The notes under the pieces are model-generated. The model was not told the origin of the DNA, searched no databases, and saw nothing but the letters and a program-made list of their open reading frames with translations. DNA of 64,000 nucleotides, from contig JBFONU010000001.1 of assembly GCA_040779345.1 (NCBI GenBank), positions 434,001 to 498,000 of the forward strand, read 5' to 3'. A program made the translations under genes and the position numbers. This stretch comes from Thalassotalea_H sp040779345 (lineage in GTDB: Bacteria > Pseudomonadota > Gammaproteobacteria > Enterobacterales > Alteromonadaceae). Positions 36,072 through 45,217 of the stretch are shown one piece after another (positions within the stretch are counted from its first letter, which is position 1; every line of letters begins with the position of its first letter).

Positions 36072-37496
36072 ATGAGCAATCAGTCAGACTCACTTGAAAC
36101 AAATTTACTTGAAACAGATATCGAAGCTTATTTAAAGCAGCATGAAAATAAAGAAATGTTGCGCTTTTTTACTTGTGGTAGCGTTGATGACGGTAAAAGT
36201 ACCTTAATTGGTCGTCTTTTACACGACTCAAAAATGATTTTTGAAGATCAATTAGCCGCAATCGAAAATGATAGTAAAAAATCAGGCACAACAGGGGAAG
36301 CGGTAGACTTAGCTTTATTGGTTGATGGTTTACAATCTGAACGTGAACAAGGCATTACCATTGACGTTGCCTATCGTTATTTTGCGACCGATAAACGAAA
36401 ATTTATTATTGCCGATACTCCTGGTCATGAACAATATACACGTAATATGGCAACAGGCGCCTCTACTTGTGATTTAGCCATTATTTTGATTGATGCTCGT
36501 CATGGGGTTCAGGTTCAAACCCGTCGTCATTCTTTTATTTGTTCACTGCTTGGTGTTAAGCATGTCTTAGTCGCTGTGAATAAAATGGACTTGGTTGACT
36601 ACAGCCAAGATCGTTATCAAGAAATTAAAAAAGAATATCGTGATTTTGCCGATGATCTTGAATTTAATGATGTTCGCTTTGTGCCTATTTCTGCCTTAAA
36701 CGGTGATAATGTCGTTGAAGAAAGTGCCAATATGTCTTGGTACCCGGGCGCGACTATGATGAAACTGTTAAATACTATCAAAGTCGATAGTGATGAAAGT
36801 TTCACTCAGTTTAGATTACAAGTGCAATATGTTAATCGTCCTAACTTAAACTTTAGAGGATTTTCTGGCACGATTGGCTCCGGTCATATCCGTGTTGGTG
36901 ATGAAATTGTTGCCCTTCCTTCTGGCAAAGAAAGCACCGTCAAGTCAATTGTTACTTTTGATGGTAATTTAGAGCGTGCCGATAAAGGTCAAGCGATCAC
37001 GTTAACCTTAGATGATGAAATTGATATTAGTCGTGGTGAAACCATTGTTAAGAAAGGTTCATTACCATCATCATCAAAAGAGTTTAATGCGTCGGTTGTT
37101 TGGATGCATGAAGACGAGCTTGAAGCGGGTCGTGAATATTACATCAAGCACGGTAGTAAAATCACAACAGGTCATGTGAGTAACATTGAAAACCGTATTG
37201 ATGTTAATACCATGCAAACGAGTGACGTTTCTCAGTTAGCGTTAAATGAGATTGGCTCAGTGAATTTTGAAGTCGCAGAAACACTGCATTTTGATGCGTA
37301 TCATGATAATAAAAGTTCAGGTGCCTTTATTATTATTGACCGGTTAAGTAATATCACGGTTGGCGCTGGGATGATCAATAAAGCGATATCTAAAGACCAA
37401 CAAGTTGAATTCACTGAGTTTGAAATTGAATATAACGCGTTAGTGCGTAAGCATTTCCCTCATTGGGGCGCTCGGGATATCTCTAAACTGAAATAA
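36072..37496 (+). CDS. cysN: Sulfate adenylyltransferase subunit 1 (GTPase)
   Basis: A 474-residue CysN, E. coli size (475). The start is the ATG at 36072, with AAAGGAATT just before it; a longer form from 36039 lacks a site. GTPase motifs are intact: CGSVDDGKST (G1), DTPGHEQYTRN (G3) and NKMD (G4), then EF-Tu-like beta-barrel domains. GTP hydrolysis drives APS formation by CysD. There is no fused APS kinase domain; that activity comes from the separate cysC two genes downstream. Confidence 0.97.
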   Translation: MSNQSDSLETNLLETDIEAYLKQHENKEMLRFFTCGSVDDGKSTLIGRLLHDSKMIFEDQLAAIENDSKKSGTTGEAVDLALLVDGLQSEREQGITIDVAYRYFATDKRKFIIADTPGHEQYTRNMATGASTCDLAIILIDARHGVQVQTRRHSFICSLLGVKHVLVAVNKMDLVDYSQDRYQEIKKEYRDFADDLEFNDVRFVPISALNGDNVVEESANMSWYPGATMMKLLNTIKVDSDESFTQFRLQVQYVNRPNLNFRGFSGTIGSGHIRVGDEIVALPSGKESTVKSIVTFDGNLERADKGQAITLTLDDEIDISRGETIVKKGSLPSSSKEFNASVVWMHEDELEAGREYYIKHGSKITTGHVSNIENRIDVNTMQTSDVSQLALNEIGSVNFEVAETLHFDAYHDNKSSGAFIIIDRLSNITVGAGMINKAISKDQQVEFTEFEIEYNALVRKHFPHWGARDISKLK

Positions 37497-37520
37497 AGCA
37501 CTTTTATCTCCATTGAATTA

Positions 37521-37549
37521 GCTGATAATCTTGAAAAGTGATTATCAGC
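37521..37549 (+). other. Perfect 10-bp hairpin between cysN and the SLC13 gene
   Basis: GCTGATAATC and GATTATCAGC pair exactly around a 9-nt loop, 24 nt after the cysN stop. No T run follows, so it is not a standard terminator. It may stabilise the upstream mRNA end or mark a processing site that sets transporter level. Confidence 0.55.
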
Positions 37550-37595
37550 TATTCGTTGATAATTCTATGAGCTAGCTACGAAAAGGAAAAAAATA

Positions 37596-39323
37596 ATGGT
37601 AGCAATGCAATGGCTTTTAGTTGTCATTTTTATTTTTACTTTTTTAGGGCTATCAAAATTTCAACGCGCGCCAGAGCGTGTTTTTGCCGCTGCAATGCTT
37701 TGCTGTTTAGCGGCTTCTTTTGTCGATACCTCACATATTCTCAATAATGCTGTTAATAGCGGATTAGTCACATTAATTTTGTTAGTGCTTGCCTCTTTTT
37801 CATTCGAGCGCACCAGTGTGTTAAGAAGACTCTCAGCAAGTATGATCAATGGCTCCCCTTTAAAGTCAACGATAAAAACCTTATGTTATACGGCGTTTTC
37901 TTCTGCTTTGATGAATAACACGGCTGTGGTTGCTGCCCTCATTGCTACTGTGAAAAATAACCGCTTGATTAACCCTGGTAAACTGTTGATCCCATTATCT
38001 TTTGCGGCAATTTTAGGGGGAACGTTAACCCTAGTTGGGACGTCGACTAACCTCATTGTCAATACCATGCTCATTGAGCAAGGAAAAGCAGGGTTAGGTT
38101 TTTTTGATTTTACCCCTATTGGTATCGTTGCATTATTCGTCTGTTTACTTGTGATCCTTATTAGACAAAATATGCTCCCTGATATTGCCGATGAAAAATC
38201 TTGTAATCAAGATTATTTATTAGAAGCCAAAGTGAGTAGCGACTCAAAAATGGTCGGTTTAACGATCGAGGAAAATGGCTTACGAAGCTTAGATTCTCTA
38301 TTCTTAGTGGAAATTATTCGAAATAATAGGATGATTTCTCCTGTCGCCCCAGATGAAATAATTTTACAAAATGATAAGTTAATTTTTTCTGGTGATGTTT
38401 CAAAAGTATTAGTGTTACAACAATTTGATGGGTTAGTTTTATTCGCCGAAAAAAGCGGTTTGCTTCAGGATAACTTAACGGAAGTTTTGATCAAACCTGA
38501 CTCGGCTATTGTGGGAAAAACGTTAAAAAAATCAGGTTTCAGGGCGCGCTTCGATGCCGCGGTTGTCGCTGTTAAGCGCGAAGGTAGCTCTTTATCAGGC
38601 AAGTTAGGAGAGTTAGTGATTAAGCCGGGAGACTTTTTAGTCTTAGCCGTGGGGAATGACTTTAGTGCACGAACCAATTTATCGAAAAACTTTTATATTT
38701 TATCCGGTCATAAACCTGACAATATGCTCTCGGGGTGGCGTGATAATTTAACTATTTTTGGCTTTGTTGCGACAATATCTGCATCTGTGCTGTTAAATAT
38801 TTCACTGCTTAAATGTTTGATGTTTTATGTTGCGCTGTTAATTTTTTCGGGGAGCTTAACGGTTAATGAGATAAAGCGACGGTTTCCATTAGAAATTTGG
38901 ATGATAGTGATTGGGGCGTTAACACTCGCCAAAGCACTGGAAACATCGGGTTTAGCAGAGTTAATTGCGATTAATATTGAAAATGTTTTACAGGGAAAAA
39001 GTGCGTATATCACCTTGATAGTGATTTTTGTTGTGACTTTATTAATTACCGAATTGATCACCAATAGTGCGGCTGCCGCGTTAATCTTTCCAATTGCATA
39101 TAATATCGCACTCGGGCTAGGCGTAAATCCGCTGCCCTTTGTCATGGCGGTTGCCTTTGCCGCCAGCGGAAGTTTTATTAGTCCTTTTGGTTATCAAACG
39201 AACGTGATGGTTTATAACGCAGGCAATTATTCGCTTAAAGACTTTGTTTCTTTTGGTGTGCCTGTTTCGATAGCTTATAGCATCGTTGTCTTAGTGCTAT
39301 TACCAATCATTTTTCCTTTTTAG
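37596..39323 (+). CDS. SLC13 family anion permease with two RCK_C domains
   Basis: A 575-residue membrane protein. Two blocks of helices (about residues 1-195 and 385-575) flank a soluble insert with two TrkA_C/RCK_C-like repeats; the first holds VGLTIEENGLRSLDSLFLVE (near 211-230) and the second IVGKTLKKSGFRARFDAAVV. NNTAVVAALIATV and LTLVGTSTNLIVNTML are the DASS Asn/Thr-rich hairpin motifs that bind Na+ and anion; their second copies are ITNSAAAALIFPIAY and FISPFGYQTNVMVYN. Lying between cysN and cysC, it is most likely the sulfate importer, as found for similar SLC13 genes in marine bacteria. Dicarboxylate transport cannot be excluded by sequence alone. Confidence 0.85.
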   Translation: MVAMQWLLVVIFIFTFLGLSKFQRAPERVFAAAMLCCLAASFVDTSHILNNAVNSGLVTLILLVLASFSFERTSVLRRLSASMINGSPLKSTIKTLCYTAFSSALMNNTAVVAALIATVKNNRLINPGKLLIPLSFAAILGGTLTLVGTSTNLIVNTMLIEQGKAGLGFFDFTPIGIVALFVCLLVILIRQNMLPDIADEKSCNQDYLLEAKVSSDSKMVGLTIEENGLRSLDSLFLVEIIRNNRMISPVAPDEIILQNDKLIFSGDVSKVLVLQQFDGLVLFAEKSGLLQDNLTEVLIKPDSAIVGKTLKKSGFRARFDAAVVAVKREGSSLSGKLGELVIKPGDFLVLAVGNDFSARTNLSKNFYILSGHKPDNMLSGWRDNLTIFGFVATISASVLLNISLLKCLMFYVALLIFSGSLTVNEIKRRFPLEIWMIVIGALTLAKALETSGLAELIAINIENVLQGKSAYITLIVIFVVTLLITELITNSAAAALIFPIAYNIALGLGVNPLPFVMAVAFAASGSFISPFGYQTNVMVYNAGNYSLKDFVSFGVPVSIAYSIVVLVLLPIIFPF

Positions 39324-39358
39324 TTAACTTAAATATGATAAACAGTGAAATATTGCTT

Positions 39359-39964
39359 ATGAATATGAAAACAGAAAATACCGTATGGCATCATCAACAG
39401 GTGAGTAAAGCTCAGCGCGCAGAAATGAAAAATCAGCGACCATGTTTACTTTGGTATACCGGCTTAAGCGGCTCAGGTAAATCTACTGTCGCAAATGCGG
39501 TTGATGCACTGCTTTTTGAGCGAGGTTGCCATACGTATTTATTAGATGGCGATAATGTTCGTCATGGTTTAAATGGCGATTTAAGCTTTAGTGATGAAGA
39601 TAGAGTTGAAAATATTCGTCGCATTAGTGAAGTATCCAAGCTATTTATTGATGCTGGAACGATTGTTTCTACCGCCTTTATTTCACCTTTTGCAACCGAT
39701 AGAGCGATGGCAAAAGAGTTATTGGCCAATGGTGAATTCATTGAAGTTTTTATTGATACGCCTATTTCAGTTTGTGAGCAGCGTGATCCTAAAGGGTTAT
39801 ATAAAAGAGCACGCGCAGGTGAAATAAAAGACTTTACTGGCATTGATTCAACCTATGACGTACCGACAAAGCCGACGATTCATGTGAAAACGGCAGAGAA
39901 AGGTATTGAGCAATGCGCAGAGCAAATTGTACAGTATTTACTCGACAATCAGTTCATTAACTAG
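39359..39964 (+). CDS. cysC: Adenylylsulfate kinase
   Basis: A 201-residue APS kinase producing PAPS from APS and ATP, exactly the length of E. coli CysC. I chose the ATG at 39359 because MNMKTENTVWHHQQV aligns with the E. coli N-terminus; a start at 39335 would add eight residues. LWYTGLSGSGKSTVANAV is the Walker A region, YLLDGDNVRHGLNGDLSFS the APS-binding segment, and DPKGLYKRARAGEIKDFTGI the lid. PAPS is the sulfate donor for the two sulfotransferases at 6.9 and 10.6 kb and also a precursor for reduction. Confidence 0.96.
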   Translation: MNMKTENTVWHHQQVSKAQRAEMKNQRPCLLWYTGLSGSGKSTVANAVDALLFERGCHTYLLDGDNVRHGLNGDLSFSDEDRVENIRRISEVSKLFIDAGTIVSTAFISPFATDRAMAKELLANGEFIEVFIDTPISVCEQRDPKGLYKRARAGEIKDFTGIDSTYDVPTKPTIHVKTAEKGIEQCAEQIVQYLLDNQFIN

Positions 39965-40010
39965 CCAATACCAACAATCATGTTGACCGAAAAGAGAGTA
40001 AATAATAATT

Positions 40011-40967
40011 ATGCATTTTGATGTTTTTAATGGTGATGCTGACGGCATCATCGCTTTGGTACAATTGCGATTAGCACAGCCTAAAAAATCTACGCTGATC
40101 ACCGGTGTTAAACGTGATATTTCGCTTGTTAAAAAAGTCCCTGTAGAGCAAGCAACGTCGGTTACTGTATTAGATGTTTCTTTAGAAAAAAATATTGATG
40201 CATTAATAGATTTACTTGAGCATAACGCTAACGTTTTATATATCGATCATCACAGAGCAGGAGAGGTGCCGCAAAGTGATAAATTACAAACCATTATCGA
40301 TACCGACGCTAATACTTGTACCAGTTTGTTAGTGAACAACTACCTAAATGGTCAATATGCTAACTGGGCTATTACGGCGGCATATGGTGATAACATGAAT
40401 GCCGCTGCTGATTTACTCGCCGAGCAACAAGGATTATCTCAACGCCAAAAATCTCAATTAAAAGCATTTGGTATTTATATTAATTACAATGGTTACGGGC
40501 AAAGTGTTAACGATTTGCATTTTACACCTGAAACATTGTTTTCAACGCTTGTTAAATTTACGGATCCATTGACGTTAATTGCGGATAAAAACTCTGTTTT
40601 TTACGAACTAGAAGCCGCTTATAATCAAGATATGATCAAAGCTGAAGGTGCCAGTATTATTGCTGATAGCAAAACGTGTAAAGCGCTGCAATTACCAGAT
40701 GAAGCTTGGGCACGACGCATTAGTGGTGTTTTTGGTAACCTGTTGGCGAATCAATCTCCAGAAAAAGCTCATATTGTTTTTACCGTAAATGCTGATAATA
40801 GCTACACGGTCAGTTTAAGAGCGCCATTAAACAATAAACAGGGCGCGGGTGATGTTTGTGCACAATTTCCAACCGGTGGTGGCCGTGCGGCAGCTGCAGG
40901 GGTTAATCAATTACCTGCTGAAAAGATTAACGAGTTTATCGAAGCTGTGGCACAATATTATTCATAA
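40011..40967 (+). CDS. DHH family phosphoesterase, possible PAP phosphatase
   Basis: A 318-residue protein. HFDVFNGDADGIIALVQL holds the metal-binding DxD. VTVLDVSLEK adds an Asp, and VLYIDHHRAG is the DHH motif (near residues 77-79). The C-terminal DHHA1 part has PTGGGRAAAAGV, where the family's usual GGGHxxAAG has Arg in place of His. Relatives include NrnA, which degrades short RNA and dephosphorylates 3'-phosphoadenosine 5'-phosphate (PAP). Forty-six nucleotides after cysC, and with no cysQ in the window, PAP removal is a reasonable inference. The His-to-Arg change could alter substrate choice. Substrate assignment is uncertain. Confidence 0.75.
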   Translation: MHFDVFNGDADGIIALVQLRLAQPKKSTLITGVKRDISLVKKVPVEQATSVTVLDVSLEKNIDALIDLLEHNANVLYIDHHRAGEVPQSDKLQTIIDTDANTCTSLLVNNYLNGQYANWAITAAYGDNMNAAADLLAEQQGLSQRQKSQLKAFGIYINYNGYGQSVNDLHFTPETLFSTLVKFTDPLTLIADKNSVFYELEAAYNQDMIKAEGASIIADSKTCKALQLPDEAWARRISGVFGNLLANQSPEKAHIVFTVNADNSYTVSLRAPLNNKQGAGDVCAQFPTGGGRAAAAGVNQLPAEKINEFIEAVAQYYS

Positions 40968-41043
40968 GTTACGTGAGTTTTGAAATTTCTCAACATATCG
41001 TAAATTAACATTGCGATGACTGAAAATATTGATAAGGATGATA

Positions 41044-42054
41044 ATGAGTTTATTGATCACAGGTGGAACAGGTTATATTGGTAGTCATACGGTTGTAGAG
41101 CTACTTAAGTTAAATCAAGATATTGTTATTGTTGATAACTTATCAAATTCTTCAACCTTAGTTTTAGATCGAATTAAAAAAATTACTGGTAAGTCAGTCA
41201 CTTTTATCGAAGCTGATATTTGTGATGAAGCAGCCTTGAACGCAGTTTTTGAACAGCATAATATTGAAGCCGTAGTTCACTTTGCGGGCTTAAAAGCGGT
41301 CGGTGAATCTAATGAGATCCCCTTAGCGTATTATCAAAATAATGTCGCTGGCTCAGTTTCGCTTTTTAAGATAATGAATCAGCATAACGTTAAAAAGTTA
41401 GTGTTTAGTTCTTCGGCAACGGTTTATGGTGAGAATAATCCGGCACCTCTTGATGAAACTATGCCTACATCGGCAACCAATCCATATGGTCAGACAAAAT
41501 TAATGGTTGAAAATATTTTGTTTGATTTAGCCAAAAGCGATCAAGAATGGTCGATTGCTTGTTTGCGATATTTCAATCCTATTGGCGCACATGAATCTGG
41601 CCTTATTGGTGAAAATCCTAACGGTATTCCTAATAATTTATTACCTTATGTTGCACAAGTTGCGGTAGGGCGTTTACCTAAGTTACAAGTGTTTGGTGAT
41701 GATTATGATACGGTTGATGGAACTGGCGTTCGTGATTATATTCATGTGGTTGATTTAGCGCTGGGTCATGTTAAAGCACTGGAAAGTTTAACTAAAATTA
41801 TTGGGTGTCAGCCTATCAATATCGGTACTGGTAATGGTACTTCGGTGCTTGAAATCGTCAATGCATTTAAAGCAATTAGTGGTCAAGAAATTCCTTATGA
41901 TATCGTGCCTAGACGAGCTGGTGATATTGGTACAGTGTATGCCGATGCATCTGTCGCTAATGACTTATTAGCTTGGCAGGCAAGTCGTGATTTAAATGCT
42001 ATGATCACCGATATATGGCGTTGGCAATCCCAAAACCCGAATGGATTTGAATAA
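41044..42054 (+). CDS. galE: UDP-glucose 4-epimerase
   Basis: A 336-residue extended short-chain dehydrogenase interconverting UDP-glucose and UDP-galactose. LLITGGTGYIGSHTVVELL is the NAD-binding start, SSSATVYGEN supplies the Ser, NPYGQTKLMVE the Tyr-x3-Lys pair, and RYFNPIGAH the GalE motif. AAGGA lies five bases before the ATG at 41044, preferred over the in-frame TTG at 41029. It supplies galactose donors for the polysaccharide genes. It ends in a strong terminator facing the EAL-HDOD gene. Confidence 0.96.
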   Translation: MSLLITGGTGYIGSHTVVELLKLNQDIVIVDNLSNSSTLVLDRIKKITGKSVTFIEADICDEAALNAVFEQHNIEAVVHFAGLKAVGESNEIPLAYYQNNVAGSVSLFKIMNQHNVKKLVFSSSATVYGENNPAPLDETMPTSATNPYGQTKLMVENILFDLAKSDQEWSIACLRYFNPIGAHESGLIGENPNGIPNNLLPYVAQVAVGRLPKLQVFGDDYDTVDGTGVRDYIHVVDLALGHVKALESLTKIIGCQPINIGTGNGTSVLEIVNAFKAISGQEIPYDIVPRRAGDIGTVYADASVANDLLAWQASRDLNAMITDIWRWQSQNPNGFE

Positions 42055-42075
42055 CGTTTATTACTTGAATATTAA

Positions 42076-42108
42076 CAAAAAAAAAGAGCTAAACAGCTCT
42101 TTTTTTTC
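42076..42108. terminator. Bidirectional terminator between galE and the EAL-HDOD gene
   Basis: AAAAAAAAGAGCT pairs with AGCTCTTTTTTTT around AAAC, with A and T runs on both sides, so both convergent genes can use it. Confidence 0.93.
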
Positions 42109-42135
42109 GCGTTATATTGCTGAACTTTAGCAGAG

Positions 42136-43359
42136 TTAACCTTGAGAAAGTAAGGCTTGCTCATCCGCCCAAGTAATCGCCTCATTGTAGTCTTGAGCGA
42201 CTTTTTCTTTCGTTAACCCTAGTTTTTTTATCACGACTGATGTTTTGTCCCAATCAGCATGTTCAATTTGCTCGACTAGAATAATCAAAGCTGATAGCAC
42301 GCCTTTTTTATTAATTAGCGCATCTTTTATTTCTTGAGAAAGTGGTAATTGTTCAAAAACCACTGCTAATTCTTCGTCAAGAATTGCGTCTATTAATGAC
42401 ATCAAACCGGTTAAAAATGCTATTGATGTATCAATAGGGGCATTAATATCACTAGCGACCATTTCACAAAATTTTGCTCGGGTCATTGCCGCATTGATCA
42501 ACTCTGACGGCTTATCAGGGTTGACGTTAGTTGCGAACATTAATCCTAAAAATCGTTTTAATTCACCTGAACCAAGTGTCACCAGCGCTTGTTTTATGGT
42601 CGAAATTTCCCCTCGGCGTTTAAACAGCGAAGAGTTGGCATATCGTAATAATTTATAAGAAAGCGATACGTCACGTTCAAAGACTGAGGTAATACTGGTT
42701 AAATCTAGCTCGGGCTTAGACGTTTCATATAAAAGCTCAGCCATTGCCATTTGCGATGGTGATAAGGATTTTGTTTTGACCATTTCCGGTTTTGAAAAGA
42801 AAAAACCTTGGAATAATTCAAAGCCAAGTTCTAACGCTTGGTTATATTCTTCATAGGTTTCTACTTTTTCAGCTAATAGCTGAATATGCGGTTGATTGGA
42901 TATTGCCGATTTTATTTCTTGTACTTGCGCTAAACTAGTTTCTTTCCAATCTACTTTAATGATTTTTATATAAGGGTAAAAATGCCCCCAAACTTTTTGA
43001 TGAACATAATCATCAAGGGCTAATGTATAGCCTTTTTCGAAGAGATCTTTACAAAGACCTAAGAGTTTTTTTCCAGGCTTAACGGTTTCCAAAATCTCAA
43101 CAACGACTTCATCAGTCGTTAGCATTTCAGGGTAGCCTTTTTCAATGGTATCTAAGGTGAAATTAATAAACGCGGGTTTATTACCGGTAAATTCACTAAT
43201 ACCAGAGTTGAATTTACTGGCCTCGATCATTTTGCTTGTGGCTTCATCGCCATCAATTTCTGGAAAAACATTGTCTATACTATCGCGAAACAACAATTCA
43301 TAAGCAAAGAGTTTTTTTTCTTTGTCTAGAATTGGTTGTCTTGCTGCGTAGAAATACAT
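42136..43359 (-). CDS. EAL-HDOD signalling protein (CdgJ/YuxH type)
   Basis: A 407-residue cytoplasmic regulator. The N-terminal domain (about 1-190) has an EAL fold, but the catalytic EALxR is replaced by YELLFRDSIDN, and DDYVHQ stands where DDFG is expected. It should therefore not hydrolyse c-di-GMP and may only bind it or act by protein contact. The C-terminal HDOD domain (about 200-400) is marked by LSYKLLRYANSSLF and QALVTLGSGELKRFL. Vibrio CdgJ, of this layout, affects motility and attachment. It is monocistronic. Confidence 0.9.
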   Translation of the reverse strand: MYFYAARQPILDKEKKLFAYELLFRDSIDNVFPEIDGDEATSKMIEASKFNSGISEFTGNKPAFINFTLDTIEKGYPEMLTTDEVVVEILETVKPGKKLLGLCKDLFEKGYTLALDDYVHQKVWGHFYPYIKIIKVDWKETSLAQVQEIKSAISNQPHIQLLAEKVETYEEYNQALELGFELFQGFFFSKPEMVKTKSLSPSQMAMAELLYETSKPELDLTSITSVFERDVSLSYKLLRYANSSLFKRRGEISTIKQALVTLGSGELKRFLGLMFATNVNPDKPSELINAAMTRAKFCEMVASDINAPIDTSIAFLTGLMSLIDAILDEELAVVFEQLPLSQEIKDALINKKGVLSALIILVEQIEHADWDKTSVVIKKLGLTKEKVAQDYNEAITWADEQALLSQG

Positions 43360-43617
43360 AGAGCGTCCTGTTTATCTTTGTAGATTATGAATATATGAGA
43401 AATACCCAGATATTTCATTATATTTTTAATAATATCGTTATATTTAATAAAAACAATTAATAACTCAGTTTTTCTTTCTAAATATCATGTTGAAAACATG
43501 GTAATACAGCTTAAGATCTGCATAATATCATTGCACCTATATTCTGTATGTATCCACTTTGTTTCTAAGCGTATTTTCTCGCTAGTTCAGTGGCTAATTA
43601 TTGACGAGGAGAGTCAT

Positions 43618-45105
43618 TTGGAAACAGGAACGTTTATTTCACTCGCGCTGTATTTTATTGCTATGTTGGCAATAGGTTTATATGCATTTAAAAAATCAAC
43701 TAGTGATGTTTCTGGTTATATGCTGGGGGGGCGCAGTCTAAGCCCTTCGGTTACCGCTTTATCTGCTGGGGCATCTGATATGAGTGGTTGGATGTTAATG
43801 GGCTTGCCAGGTGCTATGTATTTATCGGGTTTAAGTAGTATGTGGATAGCGTTTGGTTTAGTGATAGGCGCGTTTTTAAATTACCTAATTGTTGCACCAC
43901 GGCTTAGAACGTATACCGAGGTTGCTAATGATTCAATTACTTTACCTGATTTTTTTGAAAATCGTTTCCATGATAAATCGCGCGCATTGCGCATCGTTTC
44001 ATCCCTTGTGATTATTGTGTTTTTTACACTTTATACCTCTTCAGGTGTTGTTGCTGGAGGTAAATTATTTGAAAGCTCTTTTGGCTTAAATTATGAAGCG
44101 GGTTTGTATATTACTGCTGGCGTAGTTGTGATTTATACATTATTTGGTGGCTTTTTAGCGGTGAGCTTAACTGATTTTGTACAAGGCTGTATTATGTTCA
44201 TCGCTCTTGTCTTAGTCCCTACGGTAGTGCTTAATGACGTTGGTGGCATTTCTGCCGTTTCGCAAACTGTTCAGGGTATCAACCCTGAATTATTTAATCT
44301 ATTAAGTGGTGTCAGTATAATCACTATTATTTCTTCAATGGCTTGGGGGCTTGGTTATTTTGGTCAGCCACACATCATTGTTCGTTTTATGGCGATACGT
44401 TCTATTGAAGATATACCTGTAGCTCGACGTATTGGCATGGGATGGATGATTGTCTCGATTTGCGGAGCGATGGCAACAGGTTTTGTTGGTATTGCGTATA
44501 TAGCGAAAACGGGGACTGAATTAAAAGATGCCGAGACTATTTTTATTTTATTATCTCAAGTGCTATTTAGTCCTCTTATTTCTGGCTTTTTATTGGCGGC
44601 AATTTTGGCGGCGATAATGAGTACGATTTCTTCACAACTTTTAGTGACTTCGAGTTCATTAACTGGGGATTTTTATCAAGCGTTTTTAAATAAAGAAGCA
44701 AGTGAAAAGCAATTAGTTTTTGTCGGTCGCTTATCTGTATTGGCCGTCGCGTTAGTGGCTATATTTCTAGCCTATGACAGAGACAGTTCTATTTTGAGTC
44801 TTGTCAGTAATGCGTGGGCAGGTTTTGGCGCGGCGTTTGGACCTGTAGTGATATTGAGCTTATATTGGAAAAAAATGAATCGAAATGGTGCCTTAGCAGG
44901 TATTATTACCGGCGCTGCCACCGTTCTCTTTTGGATTTATGCGCCAATAACCATTGGTGGACAGTCACTTAGCTCAATTGTTTATGAAATTGTACCGGGC
45001 TTTATCTTATGTTCTATCGCCATAATTGTGGTGAGTAAAATGACACATCAACCCCAAGAAGCCATTGAAAATACCTTTGATGAAATGCTTAAACATCACA
45101 GTTAA
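43618..45105 (+). CDS. putP: Sodium/proline symporter
   Basis: A 495-residue SSS-family transporter. GYMLGGRSLSPSVTALSAGA and SDMSGWMLMGLPGAMYLSGL near residues 33-71 match PutP closely. ISSQLLVTSSSLTGDFYQAF is the Na+-site helix region, and FGAAFGPVVILSLYWKKMN follows. I chose the TTG at 43618: GAGGAG lies seven bases before it and the N-terminus then aligns with E. coli PutP. A longer frame from 43498 has no ribosome site. It imports proline with Na+, as a nutrient or osmolyte. There is no putA nearby. Confidence 0.93.
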   Translation: METGTFISLALYFIAMLAIGLYAFKKSTSDVSGYMLGGRSLSPSVTALSAGASDMSGWMLMGLPGAMYLSGLSSMWIAFGLVIGAFLNYLIVAPRLRTYTEVANDSITLPDFFENRFHDKSRALRIVSSLVIIVFFTLYTSSGVVAGGKLFESSFGLNYEAGLYITAGVVVIYTLFGGFLAVSLTDFVQGCIMFIALVLVPTVVLNDVGGISAVSQTVQGINPELFNLLSGVSIITIISSMAWGLGYFGQPHIIVRFMAIRSIEDIPVARRIGMGWMIVSICGAMATGFVGIAYIAKTGTELKDAETIFILLSQVLFSPLISGFLLAAILAAIMSTISSQLLVTSSSLTGDFYQAFLNKEASEKQLVFVGRLSVLAVALVAIFLAYDRDSSILSLVSNAWAGFGAAFGPVVILSLYWKKMNRNGALAGIITGAATVLFWIYAPITIGGQSLSSIVYEIVPGFILCSIAIIVVSKMTHQPQEAIENTFDEMLKHHS

Positions 45106-45140
45106 CGAATCAGGTTAAAGGTTTTTGAGAACAAAATAAT

Positions 45141-45169
45141 TTAAAAGCCGAGCAATGCTCGGCTTTTAA
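45141..45169. terminator. Terminator between putP and the anti-sigma gene
   Basis: TTAAAAGCCGAGC pairs with GCTCGGCTTTTAA around a 3-nt loop, a 13-bp perfect palindrome with a T run on each strand. It serves convergent putP and the sigma/anti-sigma pair. Confidence 0.9.
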
Positions 45170-45217
45170 ATTATTGAATGCATCCTTGCACGCGGCTGTT
45201 TATGGATGAAAATGACG

